Part shown: positions 47,441 to 59,066 of the stretch, piece after piece
Layout: each line of letters begins with the position of its first letter
How positions within the stretch are numbered: the stretch's first letter is position 1
DNA from: Circinella umbellata
Taxonomy: Eukaryota; Mucoromycota; Mucoromycetes; Mucorales; Lichtheimiaceae
NCBI GenBank assembly: GCA_025093555.1
Contig: JAIWNF010000003.1
Span: 682,001-746,000 of the forward strand
DNA length: 64,000 nt
Reading direction: 5' to 3'
Notes under the pieces: generated by a model
What the model was told of the DNA's origin: nothing
The model's database searches: none
The model's input: only the letters and a program-made list of their open reading frames with translations
Made by a program: the position numbers and the translations under genes

Positions 47441-49175
47441 ATGAAGCTCTTCTCTATCTTAGCCATTGCCTCTTGCTTGTCATTTACTTTTGTAAATGCT
47501 ATGCCCGTGGTCGATAAACGTCAACTTGGTGAAAACAATTTGACTGCTACTGCTAGCAATCGTCCAGCGACTGATGAAGAAGTCGATAATTTAAAATATT
47601 ATATGACACTTGCTGGTAACGCATATTGCCAGACTGTTATTCCAGGTGGCAAATGGGAATGTGGAAATTGCGACCGTACTGCGAATATGGAAATTGTCAA
47701 GTTATTTACTACTTCTAAATGGGATACCAATGCGATGGTGGTTCGAGATGATGAAACCAAACGTATCATTTCAGTTTTCCGAGGTTCTGTATCTTCAAAG
47801 AACTTTCAAGCCGTACGTTCAATAATATATATCAAAAAAGCAAAAAACAAAAACAACCAAAAAAATTGTTAAGTAGACTAATACTATAAATATTAATAAT
47901 AGGATATGGACAGTATTTTGATTAGCTATCCAGGTGCGAAAGGCACACGAGTTCACAGAGGTAATTATATAATGGAAGAGAAACAACACCATATCTAATA
48001 TATTCTATGCTCTGCTATTCACAATCTACAATGTCAAATATTGTATATCAATAGGTTTCTGGAATAGTTACGATGAAGTTGCTAAAGACATTGTTGCGGT
48101 AGTCAAGCAACAAGTTGAAGAATACCCTGATTACTCCTTGTATTCTACCGGGTAATACGGGATTATATGTTTATATTGTTAGCAGCATATTATTACATTA
48201 TGATCGAAATTAAGCAAATACTAACTTATCAATTTATTAAATTATAAAATATAGTCATTCGCTGGGCGGATGCACTAGCACACTTCATGCTCTTGATCTT
48301 CATCAGCAAGGTTTCAATGTCACTCTTTACTCCAATGGTAAAACCCATTTTGCATTTGTATTAATAATTCAATCATTAATATTAATGCTTACTTAATTAT
48401 TTAATAATATGACACTATTTAGCTTCCCCTCGTATTGGTAACAGAGCGTTCGCAGAATACGCTAGTAAGGCTGGATTCCCTTACTATCGTCTTACTAATA
48501 AGCGAGACAGTAGGTTTTTTTTTCTTATTTTATAAAAAAAAGACAAGTTTCATAACTTACACTCGCCATATAAAATATATATTACAATATGTCACTTACT
48601 ACTGTTGCTAACTCTTACTTGTAATCAATGTCTTTGTTTCTAGTCTTCGTTAATTACCCTTATACTTTGCAAGGCTTTGTAAGTATTGGAAATAAGTAGA
48701 TATTTTCTTTTGTATATATATTTTTTGCGTCTACTAAAGATCTGGTTTACTATTAACAATTTAAGGTCCATGGTGGTGAGGAGTATTGGATTCAAACAAA
48801 CAATCAAATTGGTACGTAAAAATATATACAGTCTAACCCTACAAAATAGTATAAACATAAATATACGATAGTGTCTTTAATACTTATAATAATAACACAA
48901 TATGTAACATGATATAGTTGTTTGTCCCAATGGTATTGAGACAGATGATTGCTACAACTCTGGACGTGGACTCGCAAATGTAGATGACCATTTACAGTTA
49001 GTATTGCTTTATTGTTGTTTATACAATTGAAAGATAATTTTGCATTTTCATGTATACATGACAGACTTTGATAACATAAAACAAATACCCTCTTGCTCTA
49101 TGTATTAGATATTTTGATTTAGCCAACAATGAAGGTTGTGGTCCGAACACAAATATTATAGGAGGACTTTTCTAA
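47441..49175 (+). CDS. Secreted triacylglycerol lipase, Rhizomucor/Rhizopus type (class 3)
   Basis: Hydrolyses triacylglycerol outside the cell. Nine exons (47441-47812, 47903-47960, 48055-48151, 48255-48337, 48423-48509, 48644-48678, 48766-48811, 48918-48996, 49109-49175) give 307 residues. A signal peptide (MKLFSILAIASCLSFTFVNA) is followed by a short propeptide with a dibasic site (VVDKR). The catalytic triad is Ser178 in GHSLGG, Asp232 in TNKRDIF and His284 in VDDHLQYF; spacing matches the family. The oxyanion/lid start reads VFRGSVSSKNFQADMDS. Segments GFVHGGEEYWI and the two Cys of CPNGIETDDC are also conserved. Where the family usually has VPHLPP after the Asp, this protein has VNYPYT. 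The propeptide is much shorter than in classical Rhizopus lipases. A paralogue starts at 63401. Confidence 0.93.
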
Positions 49176-50466
49176 CTATATAGCTTTTACATAGTGAAAA
49201 AAAAACATTTGTAAGCCCATACCTTCTCTCTTTTTGTCATGCGGTGCTATGATAGTTAGATCAAGCTTCACTTTTTTCAATATATTATATTATTTGTCTT
49301 ATGAAATAAACATCAACTTACATGAAGTTTATCAGTTTTTTTTTTTTTTTTTTTGCTTGATTTGAAGTATTTCTGTATGTAGTGATAAATATGTATTATC
49401 GCAAAATAGTTTACAGCGCTAGATCTGAATTTGACTATGTGATTAAAGAAAAAACTACATATACCTTTCAAAAGAGACCCTATTTTCAAATCCATATAAC
49501 AGCTCTTTTTTATTTTGCATGGCGGGTTGATACAATTGCAAATACTGTCTTCTCTATTACCTTGTCTGTTCTATATCATAGCTATATTAAAGAGAACTTT
49601 AATATTCCTTTTGTGGCTAAAGACTCTTTTTTTTTGGGAATACGTACACGCATTCTTGGTCATTTTTTCTTTTATGTTCATCTAAAAGGCAAATCATGCA
49701 ATCAATTCTTATTAGCTCTAAAAACTCTGTATGTGCTTTGGACAGCAATAGGCAACTACTAAGCATTTACATCAAATGATAATATTGATATAATAGCCAT
49801 TCATAAAATGCAAGCTTTAATAGTTTATTGTCGTGTTCCGAGCTATGTAAAGACTATTAGGATTTGACCATGAATATTATCCTGCAATATGTAAAAAATT
49901 ATGGATACAAGTCAATGGGGTTTTCTTTTCTTTTTGCCAAACTACGTACTATACTTTACTTATGATACAATACGAAGTTTTACACTCATTAGAAAACACA
50001 TCAGCGTTGATATAATAATGTTTTATGAATTAAAAATTTACGTAACTTCAAGAGAGTATAGAATTTGAATTTTACAGCACGTAGTAGACAACAATTACGC
50101 TTAAAGTCATGTAGATATTATCATAACCAATAATAATAATAATATACCACAGTGAGATACGTAGGTAATATTTTTTAGTTTAACAGATTTTTGGTCCTTC
50201 TGTTGAGCTCAATGTATAATTTATATCTGATTTGAACATAGTTACTACGTATGAGTCTGGCCGGAAATTGTATCTGTACGTATCTATAGTTAATGATCAA
50301 GCGACTAGCTACCTATATTCAACGTTGACACAGATAAAGTAGGTTTTCTTTTAATTTCATTAAGTTTATGATGTTGTTGTATAAAATATACTTATACATA
50401 AAAGATAATAATAATAAATTCTTCAAAGAATAAAAAAATGATGTTATTGTACTTCTATTTTTATTT
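49176..50466. other. Convergent spacer
   Basis: Between the 3' ends of the lipase (+) and the copy B dehydrogenase (-). Apart from the uncertain open frame at 49391-49762, nothing is seen. Confidence 0.5.
49391..49762 (+). CDS. Hypothetical open reading frame, doubtful
   Basis: ATG-initiated frame of 123 codons with no internal stop, unusually long for AT-rich intergenic DNA here. The translation is rich in Phe, Tyr, Ile and basic residues (KIVYSARSEFDYVIKEK, FFLGIRTRILGHFFFYVHLK) without a recognisable domain or signal peptide. It could be a gene relic, an exon of an unrecognised gene or chance. I see no flanking splice sites that extend it. Confidence 0.22.
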   Translation: MYYRKIVYSARSEFDYVIKEKTTYTFQKRPYFQIHITALFYFAWRVDTIANTVFSITLSVLYHSYIKENFNIPFVAKDSFFLGIRTRILGHFFFYVHLKGKSCNQFLLALKTLYVLWTAIGNY

Positions 50467-52712
50467 TTACAATTTGGAAATGTTTCCTCTTGGTACCATT
50501 TTTTCATAGGCGTTCTTGGCCAAATAGTCAGTGGGGTTTGCAACAAAGTGATCCTTGAGATTTCGGGTATCAACCATTTCAGGCTTGATATCCGCAATGG
50601 TTCTTGCACCCATCAATCTCATACACATCTCAAGCTCATCCTATTAAAACACAGAATAATTTATCAATATAACAAAACCCATTGATTCATTAATCCTTTA
50701 GCAGCTTACCTGATAAAGTTGCAACAGTTTTTCAACACCCTTGGAACCATAACATGACATGGCATACTATATAAAAATGTGTTATGAGCTATTATGTTTG
50801 TCATACAATTATTTGATTACATCTAGATGCATAGAATAAAAGCAATAAAAACATACCAAAGTGGGTCTCCCGATACCCACACCCTTTGCACCAAGTGCGA
50901 GCGCCTTAAAAATGTCACTTCCTCGTCTGATACCTCCATCAATATACACTTCCAAGGAATCTTCAAGACCTTCTCGCTTCAATGCATCCATAACTTCGGG
51001 TAAAATTTCAATAGGTGAAGGAGCAAAGTCTAATTGACGACCACCATGGTTTGAAATCACAATACCTGCACATCCGTAACGAGCAGCAAGAACAGCATCT
51101 TCCCACGTCTATTATAAATAAAATTGTAAATAAACATATAGAATAATTGAAAAAGTAAAAAAAAAAAAAATAAGCATTAAAATGTCATGGATTGTTTAAG
51201 TTATATATATACACAGGTACCTGAATTCCCTTGAGAACAATAGGTAACTTGGTAATGGATTTGAACCAAGCAATATCTTTCCAGTTCAAAGTCATATCGA
51301 TAATTCCGCTACTGGCAGTAGCAACGCCACCTTCACGATTAAGTTCTTCGCCTTGTAATTCAGCGGGTCCTTCATGTACATATTTTTGACGCATATCCTT
51401 CTCACGACGACCTAGGTATGTAATAATGAACAGTGTGAGAAAAAATAGTAAGTATTGCCCGATTCACTATAGCTATTACCCCGGATTTTTTTTTTCGTGT
51501 TATTGTATAGAATCATAAAATTTAATTACCTAATGTAGCGGTATCAACGGTAATAAATAATCCCTTAATCCCCTTAGATTCGGCATGTTCAACCATTCGT
51601 TTTGCAATCGAACGATCTTTATGAACATAAAGTTGGAACCATTGGGGTTGATCAGGATGAATACGAGCACCGATAATATCATCGATACTATAAGATGCCA
51701 AAGTTGGAATCATTTGAACAACACCTTGATTACCAGCGGCTACGGCCAATGTCTTTTCTCCATCTGGGTGAGCCATTTTATTAAGAGCAGTAGCAGAAAT
51801 ATACAAGGGAAAAGATGTTTTATCACCCAACATTTTGGTAGTCATATCAATATTAGCTACATCCACCATCACTCTTGGGCGCAACCAAATACGATGAAAA
51901 GCATTATGATTCTCACGCATTGATATTTCATCATTAGCACCCGAGTTAAAATATCCCCATGCATCTGCCTTGAGAATGTTTTTTGCGACAGCTAATATTA
52001 TATACATTATATACATTATATTAATTTATATCATCATCATCATTATTATTAAACAAGAAACATTGATATGTATAAAAAAGCCCGGCTTGTTTTTTCACAC
52101 TCAAAATTTCGCCATTACCCCTACGTTCTGACACTTACATTCAAAATCAAAGGTGTTATACATTTCCTCCAGACGTGGCATTTTCTCACGGGCAAGCTTA
52201 ACGCGCTTATCTTCTTTAGTTTCTTCTTCTTGTTGTTCCTCTTCTTCATTGTTTACTTCGGCTTGGCCAATACAAACATCAGGTGATAAATATTGATCAA
52301 TGATGGATGAAGGATGTTGACGTTCGAATGCTTTAGTCGCATCTTTACCAGCGAACTGATTATTGGAAGCGATTGTTAAATATATTAGACGTGCAAACCC
52401 TCCTCCTTTTTCTTTTCTTTTTAATTATTTTGTAAAAATCAAGAAACATAAAAGATACCATACCATACCTTAAGAATAATTTTTTGACCCCCGGGGTGTT
52501 CTGGCAAAAACTGTGTTAGATCGTATACTTTTCCGTACAAAATAACCCAGAGATCATCTATAAAAATCATATATGTACAAGAGTTATATTAATACGTAAA
52601 ATATTAGAAAGAAAAACTTCAAAACATTATTATATATCTGCAATGTTGTTGTGGTAGTTTATGTACCTTTTTTGTTATGTTGAGCAACCTCTTGTAATGA
52701 AATCGTTGCCAT
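50467..52712 (-). CDS. Cytochrome b5/FMN 2-hydroxyacid (L-lactate) dehydrogenase, copy B
   Basis: Paralogue of the gene at 29598. Eight exons (52712-52667, 52557-52469, 52355-52139, 51991-51530, 51411-51221, 51108-50857, 50766-50710, 50640-50467) give 495 residues. The b5 domain has FLPEHPGG and a second His in FERQHPSS. An acidic Glu/Gln-rich linker ([16 protein letters not shown]) separates it from the FMN barrel. Catalytic residues are in place: [35 protein letters not shown], the Lys of VLKGIQ, and His/Arg of [10 protein letters not shown]. There is no mitochondrial presequence (starts [11 protein letters not shown]), and the C terminus is GNISKL, so SKL is a canonical PTS1. Exons 1, 4, 7 and 8 have the same lengths as the matching copy A exons; two introns found here are missing in copy A. 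Exact substrate and electron acceptor are unknown. Confidence 0.93.
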
Positions 52713-53406
52713 AGTGTAATAAGTAAAGGATAAAAGAGTAAGAAAAAGCTAAACCAGTAAAAATAATGTAACAAAGATAAAGAGATATAAGGAAAAAGAG
52801 AAAAAGAAAAAGACTGTAAGATAAAGTTAGAACAAGGTTTTTATGTTACAGAAACCCAATCAAGCGTGTGTGATCTAGCAAAGTTGTTGCGTACGGGAAA
52901 TAGATGAAGATACATTCCGAATGGTCGGACGCATTATAGCGTTGTACAAGGAAATGTATCTTTGGTTTGATATAATTTCGCTGCTGGCTTGCGTCAACAT
53001 ATTGCGGACTAGATTATAGTTAAAAGTTAACTTTTACTCTTTAAATCTCCTTCTTAAGCGATGGGATTAAATTGATTAAGTTTATAATAATGCTTAGTGC
53101 AACAACTGTGTGCTACTCAGTTATGCTCGTAATGTCATTTTTCCTGTTCCTGTATTATTCAACTTCCATCAATGTCCATTTTCATTATTGAATGATAAAC
53201 ATGAAAATAGAAACTCTCAATTATTCTTAACTCCAGTTGTACACACATCAATTCCAGAAATCAGATATTTGAAAGAGTAAGAAGTATATAGGTATAATGT
53301 AGGAACCTTGTATATTAATATCATTTACTGTGTAGAAATTTATATTTTCATTTAGGATCTTTTCTTTTTCTATTCCTTAGGGCCGACATATACCATTATT
53401 TTAAAA
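52713..53406. other. Spacer upstream of copy B dehydrogenase
   Basis: Promoter side of the copy B gene, with an A/G-rich leader just upstream of its ATG, and the 3' flank of the SDR gene. No coding segment seen. Confidence 0.5.
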
Positions 53407-54851
53407 TTATCCTCGATGGGCAGTACGAGCATCAGCTTGCGCTGTGGGAAATACAAGCATATCAGCAACATTGACATGCGGAGGTCGTCCAGCAATAAAT
53501 GTAATCATTTCAGCTATATCCAGTAGGAATGTATAATTATATATGATCCAAAAGTTAAGAAAAAAATCTCAAATAATGCTAAACCTATGTGTAACCAACA
53601 CCATCTATTATTTATAGTGCTAATGCATTTGTTGAATTTACCTATATCTTGTCCATCCAGTGGTTGAAGACCTTCGTAAACACCATCTGCTTTTTCTTTA
53701 TCACCACGGAAACGAACAGTTGAAAATTCCGTATTCACCATACCTGCCATAGTATATATAATAATTGAATATGAGCTAAAGATGAACATGCTTTCCCTTC
53801 CGTTTCTCGATAACCTATTTAATAAAATTATAACTCCCTCTTACTACAATACCTGGACATATTTGTGACACCCGAATGGGTGTTTCCATAGTTTCATACA
53901 GTAAAGCGCGTGTAATCGCATCTACAGCATGCTTCGATGCTTGAAAAATCAAAGAAGCTCTTTCATTAATATTCGCTGCTATAAATGATACAAAACATAT
54001 ATGTATAGAGATGCTTACCGCAATAAATACTTCCATTACGATAACTTTGCTTTCCTGTATCGAATTTGATTCAGGGAGCGAATATTCATGGTGATTAATT
54101 TATTATTTTGAATTTGTTTGGTTTAGGTTTCTTTTGTTTACCTGCTACAGATCCAACATTGATTATATGTCCTTTTTCTCTTTGGATCATACCCGGTAAA
54201 ATGGCTTGCGTCAAAAACATCAGACCCTTGACATTTGTATCCATCATTGTATCATAATCCTCTTCAGTTATATTGATCAATGGCTCCATCCCAACAACCA
54301 ATCCAGCATTATTCACAAGGACATCAATATTGTTCTTGACAGAAACAGGTAGCGAATCAATAGCTTCCTCGACGTTTTTCTTTTTCCGAACATCTAATTT
54401 TAGCGTGTGAATATCGATGTCACTATGTTTTTGCTTCAGTTCGTTTTTTAATGCATCCAACCGATCCAATCGCCGTGCTGTAAGAATCTAATTTTTTTAT
54501 ATATTATATAATTTGTTTCATGATACAATAATAATAGCTTATTATACATTTCATCTGTGTGTGTGTGTGTGTGTTTTAAAAAAAATAGTATTCACTTTAC
54601 CAAATTGGAACCTTCTTGTGCGAACTCTCTTGCTGCACTTTCACCAATTCCAGAGGACGCCCCTGTTCTATTTTTTTTTCAAGTTAGACCAACTATTATT
54701 ATTATTATTATATGTACAAAAAGAAAGGAACCGTGGAGTGTTTTTTTTACATAAAAACGTTTTTCTTTTCAAGTCGTCTTTGTGCATAGTAGCGTCTTGA
54801 AATAATATTCCAGGCTGCTCTTTTTTGTTGTTGTAACGACGCGCGTAGCAT
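53407..54851 (-). CDS. Short-chain dehydrogenase/reductase with mitochondrial presequence
   Basis: NAD(P)-dependent oxidoreductase of the classical SDR family, closest in pattern to the YdfG/YMR226C 3-hydroxyacid (serine/threonine) dehydrogenases. Seven exons (54851-54751, 54667-54601, 54487-54142, 54054-54019, 53939-53853, 53743-53642, 53513-53407) give 281 residues. The N terminus [20 protein letters not shown] is a classical amphipathic matrix-targeting sequence. The cofactor loop is TGASSGIG (35-42), followed by TARRLDRL, typical of NADP preference. NNAG, Ser169 (NVGSVAG), Tyr182 and Lys186 (IYCASK) form the active site. [19 protein letters not shown] near the end matches YdfG-like proteins. 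Known homologues are cytosolic, so mitochondrial targeting is the unusual feature. Exon 1 was placed by frame continuity into FITGASSG. Confidence 0.88.
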
Positions 54852-55059
54852 AATTGAATTATGTGTGAGAAAATTAAAAACAAAAGAAAGGAGGGGATAA
54901 TTGTGCTGCCATTACTAGTCAGCAAATTATACACAACGAAATATCCAAAAGCGGAGATGGTTAACTAAGTTATGTAACGACAAATCAAAGTAGGGTTTGA
55001 ATCTTTTTTTTTTGCTGACCAACTTTTCTTACTTTAGACTATTCTCTAAATTAAAAACG
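54852..55059. promoter_or_regulatory. Compact bidirectional promoter, mitochondrial SDR and PEX14
   Basis: Only 208 bp separate the two divergent ATG codons, so both core promoters must lie here or overlap the 5' leaders. Visible elements are a T-run and CTTACTTTAG near the PEX14 side and A/G-rich sequence near the SDR side. No clear TATA box or named operator is recognised. Confidence 0.65.
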
Positions 55060-56304
55060 ATGCGTGAAGATCTCATTCAATCGGCCACATCTTTTTTATC
55101 AGACCCTAAAATACAGGCTGCTACTCTTGCAAAAAAGGTTTCTTTTTTGGAATCCAAGGGCATGACAACAGAAGAAATCGAGGAAGCCATGGCAAGAGTT
55201 AATGGTAAATCGACTGGAGGAGCTGCAACAACTACAGCGTTATCAGTACCACAAGTAGCAGGAGCTCCCGCAGGACACATCACATCACAAGTACCAGCTG
55301 GAGCTATTGTACAAGCACCTCCAGTGCCACAACGACCATCATATGATTGGAGAGATATTTTTGTAGCAGCTGTATTAGCTGGTGGGGTTGGGTATGGTGT
55401 TTGGACTTTGGCCAAGGTAAATTAATATCATTCTAATATATAATTTGATGATGGATGAATGATTAAATTTATCAGCATTCAATGAGGGGCAAATGACTAA
55501 GCATTGAAATGTGTAACAGAAATTACTAGGACCTTGGTTCCAAGTACCAACACAAAAAGAACTGGAAGAAGATAAAGAAAAGTTGGATGCTCAATTTCAA
55601 GCAGGTAAAGGGGAAACGGTTTCATCCAAACACCCCCACCCACATATTATATATGTATATAAATTTTGATTATGCGACAGATATGTAATTATATGTAATT
55701 AATTGTAAATATAATAATAATATGTCACTATCAAATAGTCGAAGATTCACTTGGTGATCTTAAGAAGCAAACCGATGATGCTTTATCCAAGGTTTCAACA
55801 CAATCCAAGAAAATTGACGATTCATTGAGTGGATTGGAAACAGTTTTGAAGGATTTGAAGCAAGGCGATGCTGAACGGGATCAAGAGTTTAAAAAAATCA
55901 AAGCAGATGTTGAAACTTTGAAGGACTTAATTCCACGTATGATGGATCGTAACAAGGACTCGCAAGCAGGTGTCATGACTGATTTACAAAATGAAGTCAA
56001 ATCTCTTAAATCATTGCTTTTGTCTCGTCGCCCTCTTAACCCTAATGAAGTATCTACTTCTCCAATTGGTGCTACTCCATCGCCATCCAATGTTGAATCC
56101 CCAACTACATCTTCACCTTCAGGTATATCATTCCGATTATCCAATGCATTGAATTCTTCTAGTGGTAGTCCTCGTGCTGGTATCCCAGCTTGGCAAATGG
56201 CATCTTCTACTAGCAAGAGTAACACCAACGGAAAAACACCTGAAAAGTCTACTAGTTCTGATGCAACTTCCCCATCATCATCTCCCTCCAACCCCGCTGC
56301 ATAA
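55060..56304 (+). CDS. PEX14: Peroxin 14, peroxisomal docking protein
   Basis: Central component of the docking and translocation complex at the peroxisome membrane; binds cargo-loaded PEX5/PEX7. Exons 55060-55416, 55520-55604 and 55739-56304 give 335 residues. The N-terminal three-helix domain binding WxxxF motifs is clear: REDLIQSATSFLSDPKIQ, KKVSFLESKGMTTEEIEEAM. An Ala/Pro-rich linker leads to a hydrophobic segment at ~100-122 (WRDIFVAAVLAGGVGYGVWT), then a coiled coil (about 150-235; DLKKQTDDALSKVSTQSKK, EFKKIKADVETLKDLI). The tail is Ser/Pro-rich and disordered. The ATG at 55060 places the conserved N-terminal helix at the start. Its neighbours include several PTS1-bearing enzymes, its likely import clients. 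Confidence 0.95.
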
Positions 56305-57175
56305 TAATAGTATTATTATTTTTTCATAGCAACATCGATATAGAAAAATCTCATCCTAATATCTCTTTTTTCTCCCCCTCTTCAGATACTATTCCCCTTA
56401 ATACCTGTAAAAAATGAAGTTACGATTGTATGAACATTATAACCAACAAAACGTTCTTTTTTTTCAATTTGATTTATTCATAACTGAATATAGAGGAATT
56501 GACCATGAGAGAAATTGAATATTTTAAAGGTACAATAACTATGATTTGATGATAGAAGAATCCATTGTAACTTCTTCTGTATCTTATTGATCGCTTTGTA
56601 CCAACTATTATATATATAAGTAGATTTTGAATTAGTGTATAGGAGAGTAAGTAGCTTTTGTATGAAAATCAGAGATATTTTTAGGTACGTATTCGAATAA
56701 ATGGATCTAAAAGCTTTTATTTATAAAATTTTCTCATGTATATGATTATGCATTATTCTTCGGCTTGTGATGATGTAGATTATATCATCATTTGTCCTTT
56801 ATTTGTTGTACGAAGTTACAGATTTAGACTATAAATATGATTACTATAGTAATTCTAAACTATATCGTATCACGAGAGAGAAATATATAAAGAAAGGGTA
56901 AAAAAAAACCGGGTGTATGAAAAAATCTACATCAGTACATCGCCTCGAATAGTAATAACAAGTCTTCAGCGAAGCTTCGACTAAGACTCGCCATGCTACT
57001 TACTGTTACACATTATGTATAAAAATTGATGCATAAATATCTACTTTTTCGATGGTTGTATTTTCGGAACCTCACGTTCCGATTGAAACAAGAAAAAGTT
57101 TATAACTCAACTTTTTTTTCCCTGTAATTTATTCTTTCAATAACTCCTTCTCTCGATCGATTAAACTAAAAAAAA
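56305..57175. other. AT-rich spacer upstream of deoxyhypusine synthase
   Basis: Holds the 3' flank of PEX14 and the promoter of the next gene. A GC-richer patch at about 56940-57000 includes a short palindromic piece (CGAAGCTTCG). No gene seen. Confidence 0.5.
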
Positions 57176-58522
57176 ATGAATGCACAGAATGTTAATAGTT
57201 CAGCTCCTAACGTAGCAGAAGCAGCTGTATTGTTACAATCGGTTGAAATGCCCGAGGATGCTGTTTTGATCCAAGGTCCTGATTTCAATCAAAAGTTATC
57301 CTTGTCAGATCTAATGGGTTCCTATAAATCAATGGGTTTTCAAGCAAGTGGTCTTGGAGAAGCTATTGACATTATCAAGGAAATGGTAAGTAATGTTCTT
57401 TTTTAATGAACTTAATTTTCTATTTATTTTCAGTAAATCCTTGTTGTTTTTCCCCGGTTTTTTTTTCTATTATTATTTTCAAAAGAAAATACAAACTAAA
57501 CATAATTTTTTTTGGGGGATGGGGCTTAAATATAATTAATTTTTAGCGAAAGTGGCGTTTATCAGATGAACCTATTGCAGAAGATGAAAGTGAAGATTAT
57601 CGAGATATGGAAACTCGTAAAAATACAAAATGTAAAATCTTTGTTGGTTATACATCGAATTTAGTTTCTTCAGGTGTTCGAGAGATTATTCGATTTTTGG
57701 TTCAACATAAGATGGTAGATGTACTTGTTACTACTGCAGGTGGTATTGAAGAAGATTTTATCAAATGTTTAGCACCTACTTATCTTGGCGACTTTAATCT
57801 CAAAGGTGCTGATTTACGTAAGCAAGGTTTGAACCGAATTGGCAATATGTTAGTTCCTAATAACAACTATTGTAAATTCGAAGAATGGGTTATGCCAATT
57901 CTTGATAAAATGCTCGAAGAACAAAAGAAGGAGGTTAGTAGCGTGGAATACATTTGGTGCTTTTTTATTATTATTATAAGATTGATCACTGATTATATAA
58001 AACTTTTAGGAAAAGATTTGGACTCCTTCTTCTATGATTCGTCGTTTAGGAGAAGAAATCAATGATGAATCTAGTATTTATTATTGGGCAGCAAAGAATG
58101 ATATTCCTGTCTTTTGTCCTGCTATTACTGATGGTTCTTTGGGAGATATGATTTATTTCCATTCTTATCGCAATCCTGGTTTAATTGTTGATATTGCTGC
58201 TGATATTCGTAACATGAATAGTCAGGCCGTTTTTGCCAAAAAGTCTGGTATGATTATTCTTGGTGGTGGTTTGGTAAAACATCATATTTGTAATGCTAAT
58301 ATGATGCGTAATGGAGCTGATTTCGCTGTGTACATTAATACTGCACAAGAATTTGATGGTAGTGATGCAGGAGCTCGGCCTGATGAAGCAGTATCTTGGG
58401 GTAAAATTCGTGCTGATAGTCGCTCGGTTAAAGTATATGCAGAAGCCTCCTTAGTCTTTCCATTGATTGTTGCAGAAACATTCGCTAAAGAATACCACGA
58501 AGAAAAGGGAAAATCGTCGTAA
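57176..58522 (+). CDS. DYS1: Deoxyhypusine synthase
   Basis: Transfers the aminobutyl group of spermidine to a lysine of eIF5A using NAD, the first step of hypusine formation; cytosolic homotetramer. Exons 57176-57385, 57547-57933 and 58010-58522 (all phase 0) give 369 residues, the usual length for eukaryotic enzymes. Diagnostic segments: [78 protein letters not shown], the active-site lysine in [20 protein letters not shown], and the NAD/spermidine loop [20 protein letters not shown]. All are intact. The last segment reads [13 protein letters not shown]. The second donor is GTTAGT. Confidence 0.97.
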
Positions 58523-59066
58523 AATAACTTTTAATATATATAAATCCAACTGGTTTTTCATTAACTAAATTAAAACCCTCTTTTTTCCCCTCCTTTTTTC
58601 CTAAGGAAACTATTGTATTATTAATTTTATTGTTACTGTTTTTCATTATTATTCTACTTTCTTTCTTACATGTTATATAACCTTCGTACATATTTATTTC
58701 ACATCAACGAACACACTTCTTCCATTTTTCAATTTGTCCCCTCAATAAAACAAATGATACTCTCAAATTTTTAATTATTTTTAATATATGTTCTGATGAG
58801 GAGGGAGAAAAGAAAAGAAAAATGTGAGAGAAAAAGGAAGATGATGATATACATAGCGAAGCATGGTTTGTAAGAAAACATATAGGAATAGAAAGAAGAG
58901 GAGAGAGAGGGAGAGAAATGATAGTAATAATGGTTATACGTGTACGTGTATGTATATGTGTGTGAAATGGATGGATTGTTGTATATATGTGTTGTGTGTG
59001 CAATAGATTGATATTAAAATGATAATAATAAAATGAGAGTACAACAGAAACAAAACTCCCAATTGA
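58523..59066. other. Convergent 3' spacer
   Basis: Between the 3' ends of deoxyhypusine synthase (+) and the Iec1-like gene (-). It contains T-rich tracts, a GA-rich stretch and a (GT/AT)-rich run at about 58935-59000. No gene seen. Confidence 0.55.
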
